42,024 bases of DNA from Gemmatimonadota bacterium (lineage in GTDB: Bacteria > Gemmatimonadota > Gemmatimonadetes > Gemmatimonadales > Gemmatimonadaceae): assembly GCA_031127095.1 (NCBI GenBank), contig JARIEX010000013.1, forward strand, positions 1 through 42,024. The letters run 5' to 3'. The position numbers were made by a program, and so were the translations under genes. The notes under the pieces are model-generated. The model was not told where the DNA came from. It ran no database searches and saw only the letters and a program-made list of their open reading frames with translations. Shown piece by piece: positions 17,965 through 24,935 of this stretch. Numbering within the stretch: position 1 is the stretch's first letter; every line of letters starts with the position of its first letter.

Positions 17965-18032
17965 GGCGCCGCCGGGGCTGTACCGTCTCGTGGGCGGGTG
18001 CCTCCCGCCACGACTTCCTGTAATTTAGGGGC

Positions 18033-19214
18033 ATGACGCAGCCCGTGTATCTCGATCACGCCGCCACCACGCCGGTGCGCGACGAAGTCATGGCAGCGAT
18101 GGCCCCGTTCTTCGGGCCACGCTTCGGCAATCCCTCCAGTGTGCACCGCTGGGGACGCGAAGCCCGGGTTGCACTCGACGACGCGCGCGAGCGGCTGGCG
18201 GCCTGTCTCGGGGCGCACGCCGACGAGGTGTGCTTCACCTCGGGGGGCACCGAAGGGGACAATTTCGCGGTGCTGGGCGTGTTCCGGGCGCTGCGCGCGC
18301 AGGGGCGCGACGCGGCGATCACGACGCCCGCCGAGCACAAGGCGGTGCTGGCGGCGGTGCATCAGGTGGCGCACGAAGGCGGCGAGGAGCGGCTGGTGCG
18401 CGTAACGCCCGATGGACTGGTGGACACGGCGCACTTCTCGGCGCTACTGGACGGCCGCGTGGCCGTGGCCAGCGTGATGTGGGTAAACAACGAGGTCGGC
18501 GTGATGCAGGATGTGCCGGCGCTGGCCGCGCAGACGAAGGCGGTGGGCGCGATGTTCCACACCGATGCCGTGCAGGCGTTCGGCAAGGTGGACATCGATA
18601 CCCGTCGCCTACCGGTCGACCTGCTCACGCTTTCCGGACACAAGTTCGGGGCCCCCAAGGGGACCGGTGCGTTGTACATCCGCCGAGACACCCCGCTGGC
18701 GCCGATGCTGCACGGTGGGTCGCAGGACCGGGGCCGTCGTCCGGGCACGGAGAACGTGGCGTTTGCAGTGGGGCTGGCCGCAGCGGCCGAGCTCACACTG
18801 GCAGAGCACGGGGCCGAACAGGCGAGACTGATGGCCCTGCGTGAGGCACTGGAGCGCGGCCTCCGTGAGCGGATTCCGGGCGTGGTCATTCACGGCGCGG
18901 GGGCCCCGCGGGCACCGCACATCACGAACGTGTCGATTCCCGGGGCCACCAGTGAATCGCTGCTGATGGCGCTCGACCTGCGCGGTATTGCCTGCAGCGC
19001 CGGCTCGGCGTGTCAGAGCGGCAGCATGTCCGCGTCGCACGTGCTGAGCGCGATGGGCGTGGCGCCGCAGATCGCCAACGCCGCGCTGCGGCTGTCGCTG
19101 GGGTGCCTGAGCACCGAGGCCGACATCCAGTACACCCTCGATGTGATGACGACGCTGGCCACGAAGGCGCGCACAGGCGGCACCGCGTCCGCATTCGCAA
19201 CGGTCGAGTTCTGA
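18033..19214 (+). CDS. NifS/IscS-type cysteine desulfurase
   Basis: 393-residue PLP enzyme that takes sulfur from cysteine and passes it on as a persulfide. YLDHAATTPVRDEV begins the protein. The PLP lysine is in LSGHKFGAPKG, HGGSQDRGRRPGTENV is conserved, and the catalytic cysteine loop is ACSAGSACQSGS. It lies 8 nt upstream of mnmA, which fits a dedicated sulfur donor for tRNA 2-thiolation, as known for paired desulfurase-mnmA genes in Firmicutes. TAATTT at 18021-18026 resembles a -10 only 7 nt before the ATG, so the transcript could be leaderless. Confidence 0.93.
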   Translation: MTQPVYLDHAATTPVRDEVMAAMAPFFGPRFGNPSSVHRWGREARVALDDARERLAACLGAHADEVCFTSGGTEGDNFAVLGVFRALRAQGRDAAITTPAEHKAVLAAVHQVAHEGGEERLVRVTPDGLVDTAHFSALLDGRVAVASVMWVNNEVGVMQDVPALAAQTKAVGAMFHTDAVQAFGKVDIDTRRLPVDLLTLSGHKFGAPKGTGALYIRRDTPLAPMLHGGSQDRGRRPGTENVAFAVGLAAAAELTLAEHGAEQARLMALREALERGLRERIPGVVIHGAGAPRAPHITNVSIPGATSESLLMALDLRGIACSAGSACQSGSMSASHVLSAMGVAPQIANAALRLSLGCLSTEADIQYTLDVMTTLATKARTGGTASAFATVEF

Positions 19215-19222
19215 GCCAGTCC

Positions 19223-20383
19223 ATGACGGCCGCTTCGGTGCACGACCTGTTGCCGCCCAAGGGCGCGCGTGTGCTCGTGGCGATGAGCGGCGGCGTGGAC
19301 TCGTCCGTGGCGGCGGCAGTGCTCATGGACGCGGGCTGCGACGTGGTGGGCGTGACGATGAAGCTGCACGAGGACGGCAAGGACATTCCCGACCGTCCGT
19401 GCTGTTCGCTGGACAGTACCAGCGACGCGCGACGCGTGTGCGAGACGCTCGGCATTCCGCACTACGTGACCAACTTGGTGGATCGCTTCGGGCATGATGT
19501 GCTCGACGACTTCGTGCAGGAGTACGCGCGCGGCCGCACGCCGATTCCCTGCGTGCGCTGCAATACGTTCACGAAATTCCGCGATCTGCTGCACACGGCC
19601 GACGACATCGACGCGCCGTGGCTGGCCACCGGCCACTATGCGCGCATGGGCGTGCTGGCAAACGGAAGTGACGCGCGCGTGATGCTGCGCGGGCTCGATC
19701 CGGCCAAGGACCAGAGCTATTTCCTGTGGGGCATCGAACGCCCGGTGCTGTCGCGCCTCGTCCTGCCGGTGGGGAATCAGACCAAGGCCGACACGCGCGC
19801 CATCGCGCGTCGCTTCGGGCTCCGCACGGCGGAGAAGCCGGAGAGTCAGGACATCTGCTTCGTCCCCGACGGCAACCACGTGCGCGTGCTGGAAGAACAG
19901 CTTGGTGCTGACGCCCCTGCCCTGTCAGTCGGTCCGCTGCGTTTGGTGAGCGGCGAAGTGATCGGCGAGCATCAGGGGTTTGCGCGCTACACGATCGGCC
20001 AGCGCAAGGGGCTGCCGGGTGGATTCGCGGAGCCGATGTTCGTGGTGGAGATCGTGCCGGGCGAACGCGCGGTGGTGATCGGGCCGCGCGAGGCGCTGCT
20101 GGGCCGCGGACTGGAAGCGCGTGAACTGAACTGGCTGGTGGAGCCGCCGGTGGTGGGTGCGCAGGTGCAGGTACAGGTGCGGAATCGCGCCGCGGCGGCG
20201 CCGGCCACGATTGTGCGCCTGGCGAGTGGGGCGATCGAACTCGCGCTGGATGAACCGGTGCACGCGATTTCACCGGGGCAGTCGCTGGTGATTTACGACG
20301 GCGACATCGTGCTGGGTGGCGGCGTGATCGAGCGCGGCATGCGCACGGCACCGAGTCGACGGCTGCCGATCTTGGCGGCGTAG
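19223..20383 (+). CDS. mnmA: MnmA, tRNA-specific 2-thiouridylase
   Basis: 386-residue enzyme that installs s2U at position 34 of tRNAs for Lys, Glu and Gln. The ATP-pyrophosphatase loop MSGGVDSSVAAAVL is near residue 20. The catalytic cysteines lie in PIPCVRCNTFTKF and ESQDICFVPDGN, and GFARYTIGQRKGL is the family signature. The start ATG at 19223 follows the desulfurase stop by 8 nt. The last ~17 residues (ending TAPSRRLPILAA) extend past the usual MnmA end. They are encoded by the first unit of the tandem array at 20343, whose later copies encode TVPSRRLPIWAA in the same frame. Confidence 0.95.
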   Translation: MTAASVHDLLPPKGARVLVAMSGGVDSSVAAAVLMDAGCDVVGVTMKLHEDGKDIPDRPCCSLDSTSDARRVCETLGIPHYVTNLVDRFGHDVLDDFVQEYARGRTPIPCVRCNTFTKFRDLLHTADDIDAPWLATGHYARMGVLANGSDARVMLRGLDPAKDQSYFLWGIERPVLSRLVLPVGNQTKADTRAIARRFGLRTAEKPESQDICFVPDGNHVRVLEEQLGADAPALSVGPLRLVSGEVIGEHQGFARYTIGQRKGLPGGFAEPMFVVEIVPGERAVVIGPREALLGRGLEARELNWLVEPPVVGAQVQVQVRNRAAAAPATIVRLASGAIELALDEPVHAISPGQSLVIYDGDIVLGGGVIERGMRTAPSRRLPILAA

Positions 20384-20421
20384 GCTGGTGGTTCGTGCTT
20401 CGGCGAGATCGTTGAACGGAT

Positions 20422-20505
20422 CACGCAGAGATGCAGAGGTCGCAGAGGTCGCAGAGAGGGAAAATGTTTTCTCTGCGACCTCTGCCCCTCTGCGTACTCT
20501 GCGTG
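20422..20505. repeat. GCAGAG-rich palindrome, copy 1
   Basis: The left arm begins CACGCAGAGATGCAGAGG and has GCAGAGGTC in tandem. The right arm ends CTCTGCGTACTCTGCGTG. The imperfect inverted repeat of about 36 bp per arm surrounds an AAAATGTTTT loop. A T-run (AACTTTTTAA) follows, so it could terminate mnmA transcription. Confidence 0.85.
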
Positions 20506-20638
20506 AACTTTTTAACGGGCTGACAGGCGCACTCAACCCTCGCTGCCAGCTCTCCCGCGTGTGCACGGTACCGAGCCGGCGACTCCCGATTTGGGCGGCG
20601 TGGCGTTGGTGGTGCTTCGGCGAGATCGAGGAACGGAT

Positions 20639-20723
20639 CACGCAGAGATGCAGAGGTCGCAGAGGTCGCAGAGAGGGAAAAATGTTTTCTCTGCGACCTC
20701 TGCCCCTCTGCGTACTCTGCGTG
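20639..20723. repeat. GCAGAG-rich palindrome, copy 2
   Basis: Same inverted repeat as copy 1 with one extra A in the loop (GGGAAAAATGTTTT). Arms are otherwise the same. AACTTTTTAACGGG follows. Confidence 0.85.
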
Positions 20724-20860
20724 AACTTTTTAACGGGCGAGCAGGCTCACTCCGCCCTCGCTGCCAGCTCTCCCGCGTGTGCACGGTACCGAGCCGGCGA
20801 CTCCCGATTTGGGCGGCGGCGCGTTGGTCGCTCCTGCTTCGGCGAGATCGATGAACGGAT

Positions 20861-20945
20861 CACGCAGAGATGCAGAGGTCGCAGAGGACGCAGAGAGGGG
20901 AAAATGTTTTCTCTGCGACCTCTGCCCCTCTGCGTACTCTGCGTG
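20861..20945. repeat. GCAGAG-rich palindrome, copy 3
   Basis: Same structure, with one difference in the left arm (GCAGAGGACGCAGAG instead of GCAGAGGTCGCAGAG) and GGGGAAAATG at the loop. Confidence 0.85.
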
Positions 20946-21078
20946 AACTTTTTAACGGGCGAGCAGGCTCACTCCACCCTCGCTGCCAGCTCTCCCGCCT
21001 GTGCACGGTACCGAGCCGGCGACTCCCGATTTGGGCGGCGTCGCGTTGGTGGTGCTTCGGCGAGATCGATGAACGGAT

Positions 21079-21162
21079 CACGCAGAGATGCAGAGGTCGC
21101 AGAGGTCGCAGAGAGGGGAAATTTTTTCTCTGCGACCTCTGCCCCTCTGCGTACTCTGCGTG
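21079..21162. repeat. GCAGAG-rich palindrome, copy 4
   Basis: Same structure with an altered loop (GGGGAAATTTTTTC). It lies 23 nt from the transporter stop codon and probably acts as the terminator for both converging genes. Confidence 0.85.
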
Positions 21163-21185
21163 AACTTTTTAACGGGCGAGCAGGC

Positions 21186-22478
21186 TCACTCCGCCCTCGC
21201 TGCCAGCTCTCCCGCCGGCACGGTCATCACGGCCACGAGCATATCGGCGGTCACGTTCAGCAGCGTTTTGAACATGTCGGGGAGCGTGTCGAGCGCGATC
21301 ATGATGCCGATGCCTTCGACCGGCAGGCCGATGCTGGTGTACAGCGGCACCTGCAGCAACATCCCTCCGCTCGGAATACCGGGAGTGCTGAAATTGAGCA
21401 CCACACTGGAAGCGGCGACCAGCGCTATGCTCGACAGCGGTAAGTCGATGCCGTACAACTTGGCCACGAACAGGGCGCCCACCACCCAGTAAATGGCGCT
21501 GGTGAGCTTGAACACCGAGGCGCAGAGCGGCAGGACGAAGCCGGTGGCGGTGGCCGGCAGGTGCAGCACGTCGGTCGCGCCTTTCACCATCGCCGGCAGC
21601 GAGGCCAGCGAGCTGCGGGTGCCCATCCCCACCACTTGCGACGGGATCAGGGCGCGCGCAAAGTCGCGGAGCGGTACTCGGCGCGTGACGCCCATGACGC
21701 CGTACAGCGCCGCCGTGGCCACCAGGTGGAGCACGATCAGCACCATGATGTAAAAGCCGATCGCGCTGAGCGCCGAGGTGCCGAGCTTTTGGCCGAGCAC
21801 CGTGGCGAGCGCCAGAATGCCGATCGGGGCGATGGCGAGCATCCAGCGCACCACGACCAGCATGGTGTCGGCCATCCCGCGGAAGAACGCCAGTTGGGCC
21901 GCGCGCGGACCGGCGGCCACCTGTCCCAGCGCGAAGGCGTACAGCAGGGTGAACAACACCACCGGCAGCAGGGTACCGTCGGCGGCGGCCTTGATGGGGT
22001 TGAGGGGGATGAGTCCCAGAATCCACGTGCGCAGCGACAGTGCGTCGGCGGCGGGAATGTCGATCGTGGCGGTGGCGCGCAGCCGCGCCGTGGCCTCGGG
22101 GTCGAGCACCAGTGTATCAAACCACGGAGGTGACACGACCGCGGAGAAGAGGGCGCAGGCGATGGACAGCCCCAACATCCACGCGAACGCCTTCGCGCCC
22201 ACGCGGCCGGTGACGCTGGTGTCGCCGCCACCGGCCACCCCCACGATGAGCAGCGGCACGACCAGCGGAATCACCGTCATCCGCACCGCGTTGATCCACG
22301 CGGTGCCGACCACGTCGAGGATGCCGATCAGCCCGCTGGTGAAGGCGGACGGGGTGGCGTCGCGGGAGAGCCACATGCCGAGCCCGAGGCCAAGGAGCAG
22401 CCCCAGGGTGACCTGCAGGGCCTGCGAGCGCAGCGGATGGCGGCGCGGGGCGGCGGGAGGGGCGGAGGCAGCGGACAT
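21186..22478 (-). CDS. SDF (dicarboxylate/amino acid:cation symporter) family protein, divergent
   Basis: 430-residue polytopic membrane protein of the DAACS/SDF family. N-terminal helices are followed by AWINAVRMTVIPLVVPLLI, typical of TM2-3, and TRSSLASLPAMV is the serine-rich hairpin 1 region. IPSGGMLLQVP lies in the hairpin 2 region, and LPDMFKTLLNVTAD aligns with the TM8 D-x-x-R-T-x-x-N-V-x-G-D motif. The TM7 sodium-binding signature NMDGT is missing: the aligned stretch reads LPLCASVFKLTSAIY. Substrate and coupling ion therefore cannot be assumed. The start ATG gives MSAASAPPAAPRRH. The 3' end forms the right border of the tandem array. Confidence 0.85.
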   Translation of the reverse strand: MSAASAPPAAPRRHPLRSQALQVTLGLLLGLGLGMWLSRDATPSAFTSGLIGILDVVGTAWINAVRMTVIPLVVPLLIVGVAGGGDTSVTGRVGAKAFAWMLGLSIACALFSAVVSPPWFDTLVLDPEATARLRATATIDIPAADALSLRTWILGLIPLNPIKAAADGTLLPVVLFTLLYAFALGQVAAGPRAAQLAFFRGMADTMLVVVRWMLAIAPIGILALATVLGQKLGTSALSAIGFYIMVLIVLHLVATAALYGVMGVTRRVPLRDFARALIPSQVVGMGTRSSLASLPAMVKGATDVLHLPATATGFVLPLCASVFKLTSAIYWVVGALFVAKLYGIDLPLSSIALVAASSVVLNFSTPGIPSGGMLLQVPLYTSIGLPVEGIGIMIALDTLPDMFKTLLNVTADMLVAVMTVPAGELAARAE

Positions 22479-22524
22479 GCGCGCGAACCTACTCGCCCGC
22501 ACGCGATGGCGCGAGGACCGACGA

Positions 22525-23061
22525 CTAGAAGCCGAAGCCCGCCGACCACACGAACAGGCGCTTGGCGCGTGCGCTGTCGCCGGCCTCGCTACCAATCCGG
22601 ACGTAATAGCCGATTTCTCCGCCAATGCCGAGCAGGGCCCAGAGATGCGCCGAGCCGCCGGCGTAGCTGCGGCGGGCCGTGGCGTTGAGGGGATCGCCGA
22701 AGGTGCGGATGAGGCCACCCGTGATCGCCGCGCCGCTACCCAATGAGCCGAACGATTTCGCGATCCCCACCGACGCACCGGCGGCACCGAGACCGACCTT
22801 GGCCACGGCCATGGCGCACAGATCCCACCGGTCGCCTTCGTACACGTAGCCGCCGCCGTACGACAACGCCACCTTGAACGGCGCGCCGTAGGTGAGGCCG
22901 CCCATGCACTGCCCCGCGCGCCAGCGCATGTCGGGTGCCTCGGCGGTCGCCGCCGCCGCGACGGCAACCGGTGTCGGCGCCTCCTGTGCGCCAGCCGCGC
23001 GGCCGCCCAGCAGCAGCGCGGCCGCGCCGGCGGCCGTCGCCCATGCGCGCGTGCGTCGCAT
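22525..23061 (-). CDS. small exported outer-membrane-like protein, unknown function
   Basis: 178 residues with a clear signal peptide (MRRTRAWATAAGAAALLLGG, then AAGAQE). The mature part is rich in Gly, Ala and aromatics (LSYGGGYVYEG, GEIGYYVRIG) and ends in Phe (SAGFGF), as outer-membrane beta-barrels do. I do not recognise a family. Its ATG shares one base with the dnaJ stop (TGATG), so it is probably co-translated with dnaJ; a role in envelope proteostasis would be speculation. Confidence 0.72.
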   Translation of the reverse strand: MRRTRAWATAAGAAALLLGGRAAGAQEAPTPVAVAAAATAEAPDMRWRAGQCMGGLTYGAPFKVALSYGGGYVYEGDRWDLCAMAVAKVGLGAAGASVGIAKSFGSLGSGAAITGGLIRTFGDPLNATARRSYAGGSAHLWALLGIGGEIGYYVRIGSEAGDSARAKRLFVWSAGFGF

Positions 23062-24212
23062 CAGAATTTCATCCCGCCGGCTTCCGCGAACTCGCGCATC
23101 GCCTTCTCCTGTGCCTCGGTGAGGGCCTCGGGCACCGTGATGGTGACTTCCACCAGCAGATCGCCTTTCCGGCCGTCCTTGCGGACCCCTTGTCCAGTGA
23201 CCTTGAAGCGCTTGCCCGACGAGGTCCCGGCCGGAATGCGGAGCGTGACCTTTTTCTCGTCGAGTGTCTTCACCGTGATGCGCGAACCGAGGGTGGCCTG
23301 CGCGATGTTGATGGGCACGGTGGCGATCAGATCGAGCCCGTCGCGCGTGTAGAAGCGGTCGGGGAGCACGGTGAAGGTGATCACGAGATCGCCCGCCTGC
23401 CCGCCCGCCGCGCCCTTACCGCCTTGCCCGCGCAACCGCACCTTGGCGCCCGTTTCGGCTCCCGACGGCACGGCGATGAGCACCTTGCGGGCGACACGCG
23501 CATCGCCGGCGCCGCGACAGGTGGGGCACCGTTCGGTGGGGACACTGCCCCGCCCGGCGCACGCCGGACACGGGCGATTCACGGCAAATCCGCCCTGCCC
23601 GAACGAAATCACGCCGCGCCCACTGCATTCGCCGCACGGCCGCAGCTGCGCGCCGACCGCCGCGCCGCTTCCGCGGCACGTGGCGCACTCCTCGTTCACT
23701 TCGATGTCCACGGGCACCTTGCCCCCGATGGCCGCAACCCGGAACGGGACCTCGACGGTCTGCTCGATGGACTGTCCGCGCTCGGGCGCGCGGGCGCGTG
23801 CCCGACCTGCGCCCGCGGCACCGCCGAACATGGACGAAAAGAGATCGCCGAGGCCACCGATCCCGCCGACATCAAAGTCATTGAACGTGCCCGCCCCCGG
23901 CTGGCCCGGACGCGCGCTCCCGGCACCACTGGGGCGCGACGACGCGCGTCCCCCGTTGAAGCCGCCCATGCCCCCCATCCCGCCGAACGCGCCGAGCCGA
24001 CGCATCTCGTCGTACTCTTTGCGTTTGGCCGCATCGCCGAGGACGTTGTGGGCCTCGGAGATTTCCTTGAAGCGTTCGGCCGCTTTGGGATCGTTTTGAT
24101 TGGCGTCCGGGTGATGCTGCTTGGCCAGTCGCCGATACTGCTTCTTGATCTCGTCGGCCGTGGCCGTGGACGAGACGCCGAGCACTGCGTAGAAATCCTT
24201 GCCGTTGGCCAT
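23061..24212 (-). CDS. dnaJ: DnaJ, Hsp40 co-chaperone
   Basis: 383-residue type I J-protein that stimulates DnaK ATPase and delivers clients. The J domain is at residues 1-70, with the HPD motif in QHHPDANQND. A Gly/Phe-rich linker (GAFGGMGGMGGFNGG) follows. Four zinc-finger repeats are present: CATCRGSG, CGECSGRG, CPACAGRG and CPTCRGAG. C-terminal substrate-binding domains complete the protein. The first zinc repeat is preceded by an unusually Arg/Ala-rich stretch. It lies 13 nt after grpE; dnaK is not in the window. Confidence 0.96.
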   Translation of the reverse strand: MANGKDFYAVLGVSSTATADEIKKQYRRLAKQHHPDANQNDPKAAERFKEISEAHNVLGDAAKRKEYDEMRRLGAFGGMGGMGGFNGGRASSRPSGAGSARPGQPGAGTFNDFDVGGIGGLGDLFSSMFGGAAGAGRARARAPERGQSIEQTVEVPFRVAAIGGKVPVDIEVNEECATCRGSGAAVGAQLRPCGECSGRGVISFGQGGFAVNRPCPACAGRGSVPTERCPTCRGAGDARVARKVLIAVPSGAETGAKVRLRGQGGKGAAGGQAGDLVITFTVLPDRFYTRDGLDLIATVPINIAQATLGSRITVKTLDEKKVTLRIPAGTSSGKRFKVTGQGVRKDGRKGDLLVEVTITVPEALTEAQEKAMREFAEAGGMKF

Positions 24213-24225
24213 GCTCAGCGCGCCC

Positions 24226-24774
24226 TCAGGCGCCGTTCCACTGCGTCACGACCACGCGCGCGGGGCGCAGCACGTGGCCGTTGATCACGTACCCCACCTG
24301 GAAGCACACGGCCACCCGGCCGTCATCGTCAGGCTGCGCCGCGGGCGCGGTGGTGACCGCCTCGTGCAGCGCCGGATCGAACGCATGTCCCGTGGGATCG
24401 ACGATTTCGAAGCCGTGGCCCGCAAGGGACTTGAACAGCTTCTTCTCCACGAGCTGCATGCCATCGATGACGGCCTTGGAATCGACGGTGCCCGGATCGA
24501 CTGCGGCGAAGCGCTGGATGTCGTCGAGCGCATCGAGCAGCCCACGCACGAGTTCTCCCTGCGCGCGCCAGCCGGCTTCCTGCCGCTCTTTCACGGCGCG
24601 ACGACGGAAGTTGTCGTATTCGGCGGCAAGGCGCAGATGCTTGTCCTTGAGGGATTCGATCTCGCGCAGGAGTTCTTCGGCGCCGTCGGGCGACGGCGAC
24701 AGGAGCTCGGCGCTCCCCTGCGTGTCCATCGGGTCCATGGAGTCGACCGGCAGTTCGGACATAGGATCAGTCAT
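24226..24774 (-). CDS. grpE: GrpE, nucleotide exchange factor for DnaK
   Basis: A protein of about 182 residues. After an acidic, Met/Pro-rich N-terminus comes a long coiled-coil helix (LREIESLKDKHLRLAAEYDN, then FRRRAVKERQ), then the beta-wing domain ending GYVINGHVLRPARVVV. Two near-adjacent ATGs, at 24774 and 24762, are possible starts; I chose the upstream one, though neither has a clear Shine-Dalgarno. It forms an operon with dnaJ. The upstream 160-nt gap to cinA shows no CIRCE inverted repeat, and no hrcA is present, so HrcA control is not supported by sequence here. Confidence 0.94.
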   Translation of the reverse strand: MTDPMSELPVDSMDPMDTQGSAELLSPSPDGAEELLREIESLKDKHLRLAAEYDNFRRRAVKERQEAGWRAQGELVRGLLDALDDIQRFAAVDPGTVDSKAVIDGMQLVEKKLFKSLAGHGFEIVDPTGHAFDPALHEAVTTAPAAQPDDDGRVAVCFQVGYVINGHVLRPARVVVTQWNGA

Positions 24775-24935
24775 GGTCGGTGAAGAGTCAGGCTCGGCGG
24801 CCGCCCCGTGGGATACGCCCGGGGCAGCGACGACGCCGCAGAGGCGCGTCGGCCGAGTCCGTACGAAAGGGAGCCGCAGAAGTTCTCGAAAGTGGTGGAA
24901 CGACTGACGAAAGATCAGCCGCACGGCCGTCGATG

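Larger units (their letters stand above)
20343..21217. repeat. tandem array of four ~220-bp units between convergent genes
   Basis: Four units (20343-20562, 20563-20780, 20781-21002, 21003-21217) each begin with GCACGG; a fifth GCACGG at 21218-21223 lies inside the transporter gene. Each unit has three parts: a copy of the mnmA 3' end (about 35-75 bp), a large GCAGAG-rich palindrome followed by AACTTTTTAACGGG, and a copy of the transporter's last codons. The first unit overlaps the real mnmA end and the last overlaps the real transporter end, so the intergenic region appears to have been tandemly duplicated. Period varies from 215 to 222 bp. No convincing protein-coding gene lies in the 20384-21185 gap. 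Confidence 0.9.

Noticed and set aside
20343-21217. CRISPR array
   Set aside because: The units are about 220 bp and nearly identical throughout, contain gene-end copies, and lack short repeats with unique spacers. No cas genes are present.
20388-21443. Apparent ~350-residue protein across the tandem repeats
   Set aside because: The peptide is repetitive (AEVAEVAERE, SATSAPLRTLRE types), spans palindromes and runs antisense into the transporter 3' end. This is a known artefact of GCAGAG-type intergenic repeats.
24775-24935. CIRCE/HrcA operator or sigma-32 promoter upstream of grpE-dnaJ
   Set aside because: No TTAGCACTC-N9-GAGTGCTAA inverted repeat and no convincing heat-shock -35/-10 pair could be found in the gap.
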